From: Lysinibacillus composti
Lineage (GTDB): Bacteria > Bacillota > Bacilli > Bacillales_A > Planococcaceae
Direction of reading: 5' to 3'
DNA: 46,033 nt
Assembly (NCBI RefSeq): GCF_016908465.1
Contig: NZ_JAFBDY010000025.1
Span: forward strand, 1 to 46,033
A model generated the notes under the pieces. That model worked only from the letters and a program-made list of their open reading frames with translations. It was not told the DNA's origin and did no database searches. Below are positions 6,417 to 14,083 of this stretch, piece by piece. Both the position numbers and the translations under genes were made by a program. Every line of letters starts with the position of its first letter. The first letter of the stretch is position 1.

Positions 6417-6842
6417 TTGGAAGGTTATTTACAGCGGTTTTTATCGTTATATAGACCGATCATTACAAAGTTGAACGAGTTGTTGGGTCATTATGAGATC
6501 ACGTATTCGCTGTGGCAAGTGATGTACTATCTAAAACATCATGGGGCTTCGACATTGGTTGAAATTGCCGCGCATTACGAGGTTGAAAAACCAACTATTA
6601 CAAGACGTGTTCAAAAATTAATGGAACATGGCTTCGTTGAACAGATTAGCAGTACCGATAAGCGCGAGAAAAATATTCAATTAACGGAATTAGGCGAAAG
6701 CATCTACCGTGATGTACGTAAAGATATCACCGCGCTTGAATTTCGTCTGATGGAGGACATTCCAGAAGAGGAACGTCATATCGCTTACGGGATTTTCCCG
6801 AAAGTTCATGAAAATTTAAAGAAAGAAAAGGAGCAACATTAA
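6417..6842 (+). CDS. MarR-family transcriptional regulator
   Basis: A 141-residue winged-helix regulator that probably represses its own operon and is released by a small ligand, as is typical for MarR proteins. The central domain shows the pattern STLVEIAAHYEVEKPTITRR (recognition helix region), VQKLMEHGFVEQ and the wing with the conserved DKREKNIQLTELG. It starts with TTG at 6417 behind AAAAGGAGG. Its stop codon overlaps the transporter ATG by one base, so the two are translationally coupled. Two palindromic operator copies lie directly upstream. The ligand is unknown, but the linked MFS exporter suggests a toxic or exported compound. Confidence 0.9.
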   Translation: MEGYLQRFLSLYRPIITKLNELLGHYEITYSLWQVMYYLKHHGASTLVEIAAHYEVEKPTITRRVQKLMEHGFVEQISSTDKREKNIQLTELGESIYRDVRKDITALEFRLMEDIPEEERHIAYGIFPKVHENLKKEKEQH

Positions 6843-8053
6843 TGCAAGAAACGCAAGAAACAAAATTATGGACGAAGGATTTTATTTTTGTTTCCCTTAT
6901 TAATTTCCTTCTTACCTTAGTGTTTTATTTACTTGTCGTAACGATTGCGACATATGCGATTGATGAATATGACGCTTCGGTAAGTCAGTCAGGGCTTGTC
7001 AGTGGTGTATTCATCATCGGTGCACTCATTGGCCGCTTCATCTGCGGTAGCATTATCGATAAAATCGGGCGCAAACAATTGTTAATACTAGGTGCTGTTC
7101 TATTTATTGTGATGACAGCCCTTTATAACGTACATGTTGGCGTCGGCTTTTTAATACTCCTACGTCTAGTTCACGGGATTACCCATGGGATGGCCAGTAC
7201 AGCTGCCGGTACTATCGTTGCACAAATTATTCCAGCACCACGTAAAGCGGAAGGAATTAGTTATTATAGTATGAGTACAACGCTTGCGACAGCGCTTGGA
7301 CCATTTATCGGCCTTTATATGCTACAACATACAACGTTCCCTGTGATCTTTGTATTATGTTTAATTTTAGGTGTCATTAGTTTTGTCATTAGTATGATCT
7401 TAAAAGTACCGGTAGCAATCAAAAACACAACGAAAGAACCTGCCCAAATTCTTGAGAAAAAACCACGCATCTCGATTAAAAACTTTATCGAACCAAAAGC
7501 GGTGCCAATTGGGATTATTATTTTACTTCTTGGCTTTGGGTATTCAAGTGTTTTAACCTATATTAACTTTTACGCCACGGAATTAAATCTTGTGACAGCC
7601 GCAAGTTTCTTCTTCCTTGTTTATTCGATCATGGCACTCATTTCACGTCCGTTCACAGGTCCGTTAATGGACAGAAAAGGTGCCAATATGATTATGTATC
7701 CAGCATTTATTTTATATGCCATTAGTATGTATCTGTTAAGTGTAACGGGTAGTGGATGGCTTCTTCTTGTAGCCGGTGCGATAATGGGATTAAGTTTTGG
7801 GAACATGCAATCCGCAACACAAGCCATTTCCATTAAAGAGTCAGCGCCAGAACGAATGGGTCTTGCCACATCCACATTCTTCATCTTCTATGATGCAGGA
7901 CTAGGCCTTTCCCCATATTTACTTGGCTACATTACGCCATACACAGGCTACGGAAATATGTATGCCATCATGGCGGGTGTTATCCTTGTAACAGGTGTCC
8001 TCTATATCTTCCTTCACGGCTTAAAAGAAACACGTCGCCGGAAGTTAGCTTAG
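6842..8053 (+). CDS. MFS transporter, probable drug or metabolite exporter
   Basis: A 403-residue inner-membrane protein of the major facilitator superfamily with about twelve hydrophobic segments. The loop 2-3 signature appears as GRFICGSIIDKIGRKQLL, and a related GPLMDRKGANMI lies in the second half. Helix 5 carries a glycine/proline-rich stretch (STTLATALGPFIGLYM) like motif C of antiporters, which favours export over uptake. It overlaps the MarR gene by one base and is followed by a strong terminator, so it closes a two-gene operon. The substrate cannot be inferred. Confidence 0.88.
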   Translation: MQETQETKLWTKDFIFVSLINFLLTLVFYLLVVTIATYAIDEYDASVSQSGLVSGVFIIGALIGRFICGSIIDKIGRKQLLILGAVLFIVMTALYNVHVGVGFLILLRLVHGITHGMASTAAGTIVAQIIPAPRKAEGISYYSMSTTLATALGPFIGLYMLQHTTFPVIFVLCLILGVISFVISMILKVPVAIKNTTKEPAQILEKKPRISIKNFIEPKAVPIGIIILLLGFGYSSVLTYINFYATELNLVTAASFFFLVYSIMALISRPFTGPLMDRKGANMIMYPAFILYAISMYLLSVTGSGWLLLVAGAIMGLSFGNMQSATQAISIKESAPERMGLATSTFFIFYDAGLGLSPYLLGYITPYTGYGNMYAIMAGVILVTGVLYIFLHGLKETRRRKLA

Positions 8054-8077
8054 AAACAGGAATTTAATAAAAAGAGA

Positions 8078-8112
8078 AACAGCTTGAATCTTCTGGGTTC
8101 AAGCTGTTTTTT
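8078..8112 (+). terminator. Rho-independent terminator of the MarR/MFS operon
   Basis: AACAGCTTGAA (8078-8088) pairs with TTCAAGCTGTT (8098-8108), followed by a run of T residues to 8112. Confidence 0.9.
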
Positions 8113-8132
8113 AATATACTACTTCCGCGAAA

Positions 8133-8161
8133 TTTACAAACAATTTACAATATTATAATAT
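8133..8161 (+). promoter_or_regulatory. Possible promoter of the 8228-8920 gene
   Basis: TTTACA (8133-8138) and TAATAT (8156-8161) are 17 bp apart. The region is very AT-rich, so other -10 choices are possible. Confidence 0.35.
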
Positions 8162-8227
8162 TAAATTATTATTTTCATCCTAATATAGTTATTAAGAAAT
8201 AATACTAAAAGATTAGGAGAGAAAAGA

Positions 8228-8920
8228 ATGAGTATTTTTTACGAGACAAATGAACCACCTTACGTGTTAGAATCACATTTTTCAGAGTTTATAGAAGCAT
8301 TCTTATTCGAAAATTTTGGAGCATCTTTTCATGCAGAAGAGGTTCTAACTGGCATAGATAATCAAGTATTTGAAACAGAATTGAGTGTCGCAAAACCTGA
8401 CGAAGAACTATTGAGGGTAAGACAGTGTTTCTATGAAGATTTCAAACCGCTGTATGACCTATTATCGCTATACGATCACTACTGGGGAACCCGTTACAGT
8501 ACATTCCGTTCACTGAAATTAGCGAACCCCGATTATCGACATGACTATGTACTGTCCATGACAGCAAATGAACTGCACATGAATACAAAAGACCGTATTG
8601 AGATGATTGAGCTTATGGAAGACATAGAAGAGGAAGATAAAATCGAACTAATTCGACTCGCGGAGGTTGCGCCAACAACTCTCGAATTACATAACTTATT
8701 AAAAGAAACCGTATGGGAAAGTACATTTTTTGAGGAATATATCCAGCCAGACATGATGTTAAACGTAGCAAAATATTTCAAACAAATAGACGGCCTCATG
8801 GAAATGTGCCAAAACGAACCAGCCGATCAAGAAGCATTAAAAGTCCTGGCTTCTGAATTAAGAAGGTTATATATGCAATTGACTCATTGTTTTGTTGTGC
8901 TTGGGATGGAAATAGAGTGA
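8228..8920 (+). CDS. Protein of unknown function, paralogue of 9274-9984
   Basis: A 230-residue soluble, acidic, mostly helical protein with no signal peptide or membrane segment, starting at ATG 8228 behind TTAGGAGAG. I do not recognise the family. It shares clear blocks with the gene at 9274: PDEELLRVRQCFYEDFKPLY, then DLLSLYDHY, then APTTLELHNLLKETV, KYFKQIDGLMEM and ALKVLASELRRLYMQLTH. The helix-rich conserved C-terminal half suggests a protein-protein interaction role. The pair is separated by a terminator-like stem, so each has its own transcript. No catalytic residues stand out. Confidence 0.7.
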   Translation: MSIFYETNEPPYVLESHFSEFIEAFLFENFGASFHAEEVLTGIDNQVFETELSVAKPDEELLRVRQCFYEDFKPLYDLLSLYDHYWGTRYSTFRSLKLANPDYRHDYVLSMTANELHMNTKDRIEMIELMEDIEEEDKIELIRLAEVAPTTLELHNLLKETVWESTFFEEYIQPDMMLNVAKYFKQIDGLMEMCQNEPADQEALKVLASELRRLYMQLTHCFVVLGMEIE

Positions 8921-8982
8921 TGAGTTTCAATTTGAAATAGTAACAAGAAATTTCAATTTCAACAATTTACAACAGACAAATG

Positions 8983-9024
8983 AATCTCCATTTTCCATGA
9001 CTAAATTGGGGAGTGGAGATTTTA
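8983..9024 (+). terminator. Terminator-like stem after the 8228-8920 gene
   Basis: AATCTCCA (8983-8990) pairs with TGGAGATT (9014-9021), followed by a short T stretch. The loop is long (23 nt), so its strength is uncertain. Confidence 0.5.
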
Positions 9025-9108
9025 TGTGTGGATTAATAACAAAAACTTCTCTTAAATTTCTCGTTATCAATGTGGATCCCAATTAGATGTTGTCAAACCA
9101 GTATTCGT

Positions 9109-9161
9109 CTTACAAAGCATCTTCCAATAAGGGAGAGAACAAAATCCTCTCGTTTTGTAAG
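9109..9161 (+). promoter_or_regulatory. Stem-loop in the leader of the 9274-9984 gene
   Basis: CTTACAAA (9109-9116) is complementary to TTTGTAAG (9154-9161), with an inner GAGAG/CTCTC stem (about 9133-9149). It lies about 110 nt before the start codon with no T tail. A regulatory leader is possible; nothing else is recognisable in this 353-bp gap. Confidence 0.35.
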
Positions 9162-9273
9162 AGTAGTTGTAATGAAATATGAACGTAATCGAATAGAATC
9201 GTAAAGTTTAAAAATGCTATTAATCACTTTATTTATAAAAGTCTCAAGATTAGTATGAAAGGTTGAGAAGGTT

Positions 9274-9984
9274 ATGCGTGATTTAAATTATTATCATGAA
9301 AATACATATGTCCTCTGTACAAGTATGCAAGTGCTAATGGAAACAATCGTTTTTGAAAATTTGGGAGTGCGTGTCATTGAGGTACCAAATCCAGTTAAGA
9401 TACCAGGTGTGGATATGAGTAAATATCCAAAATTAGATATCGTCGTGGATGAACCGGATGAAGCAATGTGTGCCAGAAGAAATTCGTTTTATCAGGAATT
9501 AAAGCCACTATACGAACTACTGTCTTACTATGATCAATATCATAGTCTTCGATCTCACATATTACATCCTGACATATATGTAACTTCAAAGGTCGTAGGG
9601 ATCATTGATTATGAATATAGTACTACACTAATTGATTACGAATTAAATAGCTATATGAATGTACGACTGGATAGTATCATACAAATCGATAATACTTTTG
9701 AAAAAGAGAAAAAGAAGCTTATGTACCTTGCGATCTTTACACCAACAACAAGCGATCTACATACATTGTTAAAAGAAACACTAAAAAGAAGTAAGGTGTT
9801 CTGGAGTTTAATGAATGCAGAAAACAAAAAAATGTCCATCCTATACTTTAAACAAATCGACCATCTCATTGACCTTGCAAATAAAGAAAAGCCAGATCCA
9901 GAAGCTCTTGAAGTGCTAAGAAGAGAACTAACGAGATTATTTTATACATTAAAACTAAACTTTGAATTGCTAGGAGTTTATTAG
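9274..9984 (+). CDS. Protein of unknown function, paralogue of 8228-8920
   Basis: A 236-residue protein, starting at ATG 9274 behind a weak GAGAAGG site. Shared blocks with the upstream paralogue are FENLGVRV, PDEAMCARRNSFYQELKPLY, ELLSYYDQYHS, TPTTSDLHTLLKETLKRSK, LYFKQIDHLIDL, and EALEVLRRELTRLFYTLKLN near the end. The middle parts differ, so the duplication is old. It is predicted to be cytoplasmic and helical. I do not recognise the family and no enzymatic motif is visible. It has its own leader and a terminator-like stem behind it. Confidence 0.7.
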   Translation: MRDLNYYHENTYVLCTSMQVLMETIVFENLGVRVIEVPNPVKIPGVDMSKYPKLDIVVDEPDEAMCARRNSFYQELKPLYELLSYYDQYHSLRSHILHPDIYVTSKVVGIIDYEYSTTLIDYELNSYMNVRLDSIIQIDNTFEKEKKKLMYLAIFTPTTSDLHTLLKETLKRSKVFWSLMNAENKKMSILYFKQIDHLIDLANKEKPDPEALEVLRRELTRLFYTLKLNFELLGVY

Positions 9985-9987
9985 TAA

Positions 9988-10020
9988 AAATCCCATTGGT
10001 ATAACACTAATGGGATTTAG
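9988..10020 (+). terminator. Terminator-like stem after the 9274-9984 gene
   Basis: AAATCCCATT (9988-9997) pairs with AATGGGATTT (10009-10018) around an 11-nt loop. The downstream T tract is poor, but the stem is strong and correctly placed. Confidence 0.6.
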
Positions 10021-10182
10021 TAGGCTTATTTACTATTCCTTTATTTCTTTGAAGCTAGGTGCTTTGCTTAGCTTTTTTTCATTTTTATACTTGTGAATTA
10101 AAACCAACCATATTAGTATTCTGAAGTAGATCAACATTTAATTTATAATATTACCATTCTATTAAGTAAATTTGATTTGCTA

Positions 10183-11097
10183 TTAGACACTGTATAATTT
10201 GAACTTTTGTGAAAGTGCCATAGCAAATGCATATTCTTGTACATCTTTTGCCCAGCTCATCAGCTGATCAATGGAAGTTAACACTTCTGTTACTTCATCA
10301 TCTGTCAGTAACGGAGGTTTCTGAAAATCCATACAAGCAAGTTTCAGATTTTCTTCTGCTCTCGCTCTACAAGTTGCTTTCACCTTACAAAAACGGCAAT
10401 GATCACCAGCAATAAAGTCACCTTCACCCTTAAATGCTAACTCGGCTTTGGGCTTTACCACTTCTTCTGCCCATACCAATAGATCATCTACCTGCATTTC
10501 ATCAGTGGAGATATTATCTAACCTTGGCTGCACAATGGTCATCAGTATTTTCTGAGTATCATAGAGTAAACCAAAGATGTTTAATGCACCCAAAGCGTAC
10601 AGTCGCATTTGTGGGTTTTCAACTGCTGAAACCTTGACACCTTTCCCACCCTTAAGATCAATAACTTCTAATCTATCACCATAGATCAGTATTACGTCGC
10701 CGGTTCCGAATCCATCTGGAACATAGGGACTAAAATCTACCCTTTCCTCAATAAGGATTAGCGGATCCTTGCTAGATGCCCTAGCCTCGTTCATCTTTTC
10801 AGTAACAACATCTACATAGGTTTTTACAGCTTGTTCAATTTCTGGGCTATAAAATTCATTTTGTTTCATCTGTCTCAGCTTTTTATTCAACTGAGCTTTT
10901 GTCATCTTTTTTAATTCATAAGACAAATAGAGTTCTGACAGTTCATGCATGAATGTACCTTCTTTGGCAAAGACGCTTGTTGTTTCTTCGTACTGCTCTG
11001 ACAGTCGAACACTTGGTGGACAAGCCAACCAGCGACTCGCACCAGAAGCACTTAAACTAGCATGAGCTCTTTCTGAATGGTTCACAGCTTTTCTCAT
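10183..11097 (-). CDS. DUF2800 phage nuclease, Cas4/RecB-like, C-terminally truncated
   Basis: Phage DUF2800 proteins are PD-(D/E)XK, RecB/Cas4-like nucleases usually encoded beside a single-strand-binding protein (DUF2815) and a phage DNA polymerase. Visible signatures are an N-terminal Cys (SRWLACPPS, about residue 26), a conserved His (FMHEL), the catalytic FGTGD and VIDLKGGKG (D-x-K), and a C-terminal CRFC-x5-C; the four Cys fit an iron-sulfur cluster. The start is ATG 11097, overlapping the upstream stop codon by one base. The product (304 residues) stops abruptly at MALSQKFKLYSV, short of the usual roughly 370-400 residues, and none of the expected downstream partners is present. It is therefore probably a non-functional remnant. 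Confidence 0.82.
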   Translation of the reverse strand: MRKAVNHSERAHASLSASGASRWLACPPSVRLSEQYEETTSVFAKEGTFMHELSELYLSYELKKMTKAQLNKKLRQMKQNEFYSPEIEQAVKTYVDVVTEKMNEARASSKDPLILIEERVDFSPYVPDGFGTGDVILIYGDRLEVIDLKGGKGVKVSAVENPQMRLYALGALNIFGLLYDTQKILMTIVQPRLDNISTDEMQVDDLLVWAEEVVKPKAELAFKGEGDFIAGDHCRFCKVKATCRARAEENLKLACMDFQKPPLLTDDEVTEVLTSIDQLMSWAKDVQEYAFAMALSQKFKLYSV

Positions 11098-11438
11098 CAA
11101 AGTTTCCCCGCTTCTTCTAAAAGCTCCGGATACTTTTCAGCTGGGATGTCACTTAATTTCTTAGCCCCAAAACTAGTAATTAGCTCTTTCACCTGCACCT
11201 GTTTGCCATCTTGCGAAAGTGCCGCAAGTTTTGCCCTGACATCTTCCAATGTTGGAAGCTTAGCTTTTTGAGGCTGTGCTGATTTCTTCGGTTCCTTGTT
11301 TTCCTTCGCTTCCTTTTTCTCAACGGAAGCTGCTGATTCCGTTTGATTGCTTTCCAATGCAAACACCAAGGTTTCAATGCTTCCTGCTAGATTTCGTAAG
11401 TCCGTCACTACATCAAGAGCGAGTTTCGTTTTACTCAT
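11097..11438 (-). CDS. Small phage-type protein with charged linker
   Basis: A 113-residue protein, started at the ATG at 11438 because GGAGAAAAACCAA precedes it; an in-frame upstream start lacks such a site. It has an N-terminal helical stretch (KTKLALDVVTDLRNLAGSIE), a Lys/Glu-rich low-complexity linker and a C-terminal part (LPTLEDVRAKLAALSQDGKQ, VKELITSFGAKKLSDIPAEK) that resembles a small helical domain seen in phage early-region proteins. It sits between two phage-type genes, overlapping the upstream one by 8 bp and the downstream one by 3 bp or less. The precise function is unknown. Confidence 0.7.
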   Translation of the reverse strand: MSKTKLALDVVTDLRNLAGSIETLVFALESNQTESAASVEKKEAKENKEPKKSAQPQKAKLPTLEDVRAKLAALSQDGKQVQVKELITSFGAKKLSDIPAEKYPELLEEAGKL

Positions 11439-11592
11439 TTGGTTTTTCTCCTTTCTTTTCATTTTGTTCATCAAGCTGGCTCAACCGATTAGCTAGTCTT
11501 TTGGAAACAATGCTGATAGCTGTAAGGACGCCAACCATCTCTTCCTGCATATCTTTATTGACACCTTTTTGCTTTACTTGTGTTGTCATCAT
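11431..11592 (-). CDS. Small phage-type protein (53 residues)
   Basis: A short gene with a strong AGGAGGTGACCG site before ATG 11592. The product begins MMTTQVKQKGVNKDMQEEMV and ends LDEQNEKKGEKPNE. The middle (GVLTAISIVSKRLANRLSQL) is an amphipathic helix. Its stop region overlaps the start of the next gene by 8 bp, typical of phage early operons. I do not recognise a named family; conserved context supports that it is real. Confidence 0.65.
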   Translation of the reverse strand: MMTTQVKQKGVNKDMQEEMVGVLTAISIVSKRLANRLSQLDEQNEKKGEKPNE

Positions 11593-11663
11593 CGGTCACC
11601 TCCTCGTTTTAGATATGGCCCTTCACTTATTAGCCAACGGGAAGGGTGGTTTGGTAACCAAAA

Positions 11664-12101
11664 TTACAAAAAATATTTTTTTAGCTTGTCCAACACCTTT
11701 TTATGCCGCTTAACCACAGCTACATGAGAGATGTTTTCTTCCTTCGCTACCTCTCTTACTGTTAATTCTTTATAGTAAAGAGCCTGTATTAGCTCTTGTT
11801 CCTTTTCATTCAGTTCAGCCATCGCTTCTTGTAAAATCAACATTGTTGCTTTATCACAGAGAATATCTTCTATCATTTGGTCATCTTCAAAATCAGCACC
11901 CAGTTCAATCAAACGATTGATTGAATCCTCTTTGCTCGGGACAAAATCAACCGTTTCTGTTTCAGAATCAATAGCTATCCGTCCAACCTTGATATCCTGT
12001 TCCAGGTACCGCTCTCTTCTTTTCATTTTGTAATACTCTTTGTAAATCTCTTCGCTAACACAGACCTGCTCCTTGCCGATTTTGATAAAAAACTCACTCA
12101 T
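11664..12101 (-). CDS. Phage-type sigma-70-like/HTH transcription factor
   Basis: A 145-residue protein whose C-terminal third is a sigma region-4 type helix-turn-helix: LNEKEQELIQALYYKELTVR, EVAKEENISHVAVVKRHKKV, then LDKLKKYFL. The N-terminal half (FFIKIGKEQVCVSEEIYKEY) resembles small sigma-like regulators common in phages and integrative elements of Bacillota, where they may control late or transfer genes. It starts at ATG 12101 behind TAGGAGG. A structured leader ending in a strong terminator lies directly upstream, so expression may depend on antitermination or an internal promoter. Confidence 0.75.
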   Translation of the reverse strand: MSEFFIKIGKEQVCVSEEIYKEYYKMKRRERYLEQDIKVGRIAIDSETETVDFVPSKEDSINRLIELGADFEDDQMIEDILCDKATMLILQEAMAELNEKEQELIQALYYKELTVREVAKEENISHVAVVKRHKKVLDKLKKYFL

Positions 12102-12142
12102 TCTCTTTTCCTCCTATAGCCCGCCAAGGAGCCGTAGGGAAA

Positions 12143-12360
12143 AAAGAGACAAAAAAATAAGCCGGACACAGAACGCCCAACTGCATTATTTGCAGGGCGA
12201 TCCATGTCCGGCTTATAGGTAGTTCACACCACGACTCCATTGCTCGGTACCGATTATTTTTGATTCAATGTGCATTCACTCGCTAGATGATCATTTTTTC
12301 TCAAAATATCGATCATCCGGCCTGGGTAATGCAGTCGATTCCTCGCTCGGTATCATCGTG
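12143..12360 (-). ncRNA. Candidate structured leader RNA ending in a terminator
   Basis: On the minus strand the 351-bp gap between the zinc-ribbon gene and the sigma-like gene contains, after a first terminator, a dense set of helices. GATGATCG pairs with TGATCATC (about 12308-12318 with 12286-12293), GCATT pairs with AATGC around them, and a degenerate motif of type ACCGAGC-A-GGA-TCG occurs twice in direct order (about 12335-12355 and 12232-12252). The RNA would end at the strong stem at 12157-12216. A published DUF2800 RNA motif occurs upstream of DUF2800-type phage genes; whether this is a member is not decidable by eye. Confidence 0.45.
12144..12216 (-). terminator. Long terminator stem upstream of the sigma-like gene
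   Basis: Minus-strand ATAAGCCGGACA (12216-12205) pairs perfectly with TGTCCGGCTTAT (12168-12157) and is followed by seven T residues. Inside the loop CGCC(C) and CTGCA pair again with TGCAG and GGCG (12174-12199), giving a two-tier hairpin. Confidence 0.85.
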
Positions 12361-12388
12361 ATATGAACTTTTTATATAAATAAAAAAG

Positions 12389-12431
12389 GCCCAGATATAT
12401 CAGTTATACTCCACTGATTTATCCGGACCCT
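12389..12431 (-). terminator. Terminator after the zinc-ribbon gene
   Basis: On the minus strand GGGTCCGGATA and ATCAGT pair with ACTGAT and TATCTGGGCC, followed by six T residues (to about 12384). It lies directly after the stop codon of the 12453-12659 gene. Confidence 0.8.
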
Positions 12432-12452
12432 AAGGTAGAATTGATTTGCAAC

Positions 12453-12659
12453 TCATGGTGAGGCACTATCTCCTTTTCGTCTCGCTTTTGGTTTTCTGCT
12501 AACTAGTTTAAATTCATCTGTCGCGAGTTCAACTTCCCAAACCCGCTTACATCTAGTGCACTTCGTTTGTACGGGGCCACATGCTTGATCCCCTTTATCA
12601 AACAGCCTGTAACCACAGGCAGGACATTCAACTCGCATAACGCTAGCTTCTTTTATCAT
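12453..12659 (-). CDS. Com-like zinc-ribbon protein
   Basis: A 68-residue protein with two CxxC knuckles (VECPACGYRLFD and TKCTRCKRVWEV) and a basic tail (SRKPKARRKG). This is the layout of phage Com-type zinc ribbons, which bind nucleic acid. I start it at ATG 12659 because GGAGG (12667-12671) lies 7 nt upstream; the longer in-frame version would place that site inside the gene. A terminator follows. It belongs to the phage-like minus-strand block. Confidence 0.75.
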   Translation of the reverse strand: MIKEASVMRVECPACGYRLFDKGDQACGPVQTKCTRCKRVWEVELATDEFKLVSRKPKARRKGDSASP

Positions 12660-12801
12660 TTGTTTTCCTCCCAACTATGCCGAAGCTATTTAAATGAAAA
12701 GTAATCCTTAATTATATTTTACATAGGAACACATGTTCTGTACAGAGAAAATAATAAACAGTTGTTAAATAGTCACAAGTTAGTGGATATTCAATAGAAA
12801 A

Positions 12802-12954
12802 TTATACCGCTTCCCCATGAACCTCATTATTTGAAAATGATACATTGATTACCTTTTTGCATTTTGGACATTTAATTTGCACCTCAGCTTCCTTTGCGGA
12901 AAGCATATCCATTAATCTTTTTGTGCAAACTGGACATTTTACTACTTTGGCCAT
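12802..12954 (-). CDS. Second small zinc-ribbon protein
   Basis: A 50-residue protein, started at ATG 12954 behind AAGGGGA; in-frame ATGs upstream lack a ribosome-binding site. It has two CxxC knuckles (VKCPVCTKRLMD and IKCPKCKKVINV), like the neighbour at 12453, but lacks the basic tail. It probably binds zinc and perhaps RNA or DNA. No T-rich terminator separates it from the next gene, so the two zinc-ribbon genes may share a transcript. Confidence 0.65.
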   Translation of the reverse strand: MAKVVKCPVCTKRLMDMLSAKEAEVQIKCPKCKKVINVSFSNNEVHGEAV

Positions 12955-13179
12955 TGATTTCATCCCCTTAAACATCATGTAATTCAATTAATTATACTGT
13001 TGTCAAAACTTCATTTTAAGTATTGTTTACAATCAATAGTTGAGTCAAAAAAATATGTAGGTAAAATAAACAACACATCTTCAAAGGAAGTTTTACTTTT
13101 AATCTTGCAATTTTGAAATTATTATATCACGCTACAAAAATTTATACAACACACTTATTGAAATTAACTTCGTTGTCTA

Positions 13180-13208
13180 TTGACTACACTTAATGGATAA
13201 AATATAAT
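13180..13208 (+). promoter_or_regulatory. Promoter of the XRE-like gene
   Basis: TTGACT (13180-13185) and a perfect TATAAT (13203-13208) are separated by 17 bp. The start codon of the downstream gene is 31 bp further on. Confidence 0.75.
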
Positions 13209-13239
13209 AACGATAGAAGATAAAGTGGGGTGAATTTTA

Positions 13240-13956
13240 ATGCATAGTGAGGAACAATTCCATAAAGAGGAGTTTGCCGTGCTTCTTGACCGGGCGAAAG
13301 GTGAAAGATCCATAAATAATTTTGCTAATGAAACTGGTGTAAGTGCTGCTCACATCTCCAGGTTTCTTAGACAAATGATTGCTTCACCTCCCACTCCGGA
13401 AACGATATCAAAGTTTGCAGCAAAAGCTCATAATGAGGTTACATATCAAGACCTTATGGTTGCCGCAGGGCATTTAGCTAGAAAAGATGAGTCGGATGGA
13501 AATAAAGAAAATACAGTAGAGAGAGATTCTCCGCAGAACTTGAGAATGCAAATGGAGGAGTTAGAAAAAAAGTTTAGACAAGTCCTATTGGCAGACCTTT
13601 ATGAAAGTCCATATAAATGGAGTGTGGAAAAGACTGAGGAAAGGTACCGATTTCCTGATATGATTCTTAACATAGACCATGATGGATATAATAGGTGGTA
13701 TTTAGACTTCAGACCTCATATTCCCGGACGCCGTCACCCATCTTTCCATCCATTCCATCTTTATGGTCGAATTGCAATGCAAGAATTTTTAGAAGCTGAT
13801 AAATTAACTATTGTAGTTAATGATGAAAAAGATTTTAATATGATAATGAAAAGACCACCGCTTTCCCTTAGAGCTAATTTATATGTAATGCTAATTGATC
13901 TAGAGTGGGGTAAAATTTTAAAAGAAGAAATGCTGTGTAAATATATGAAGGATTAA
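13240..13956 (+). CDS. XRE-type phage-like regulator with C-terminal domain of unknown function
   Basis: A 238-residue protein, with ATG 13240 behind GTGGGGTG. Residues about 8-70 form a helix-turn-helix (FAVLLDRAKGERSINNFANE, TGVSAAHISRFLRQ) followed by the PTPETISKFAAKAHNEVTY segment typical of phage and plasmid repressors. After a charged linker, residues about 115-238 form a separate domain (YRFPDMILNIDHDGYNRWYL) that I do not recognise; it is not a LexA-type peptidase domain, as no Ser-Lys dyad pattern is apparent. It is divergent from the zinc-ribbon genes and may be the regulator of this remnant element. A terminator follows. Confidence 0.75.
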   Translation: MHSEEQFHKEEFAVLLDRAKGERSINNFANETGVSAAHISRFLRQMIASPPTPETISKFAAKAHNEVTYQDLMVAAGHLARKDESDGNKENTVERDSPQNLRMQMEELEKKFRQVLLADLYESPYKWSVEKTEERYRFPDMILNIDHDGYNRWYLDFRPHIPGRRHPSFHPFHLYGRIAMQEFLEADKLTIVVNDEKDFNMIMKRPPLSLRANLYVMLIDLEWGKILKEEMLCKYMKD

Positions 13957-13960
13957 TTTA

Positions 13961-13996
13961 AGAGGATTATGTTAGGAATCGCATGATCCTCTTTGT
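13961..13996 (+). terminator. Terminator of the XRE-like gene
   Basis: AGAGGAT (13961-13967) pairs with ATCCTCT (13986-13992), followed by a short T stretch. It begins 4 bp after the stop codon. Confidence 0.65.
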
Positions 13997-14019
13997 GGTG
14001 GGAAAAGATAAAAAGCACG

Positions 14020-14056
14020 ACAAATAAGCCCGCCAAGCCATTGTGGCCCAGCGGGT
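14020..14056 (-). terminator. Terminator of the polysaccharide locus (after galE)
   Basis: On the minus strand CCCGC (14055-14051) pairs with GCGGG (14033-14029), with inner GCCA/TGGC pairing, followed by CTTATTTGTC. It lies about 30 bp after the galE stop codon. Confidence 0.7.
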
Positions 14057-14083
14057 AACTTTCTATATCAAAATAATTTCTTT

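Noticed and set aside
10183..11097. Cas4 of a CRISPR system
   Set aside because: The four Cys and the D-x-K site look Cas4-like, but the overall sequence and neighbours are those of phage DUF2800, and no cas1/cas2 or repeats are present.
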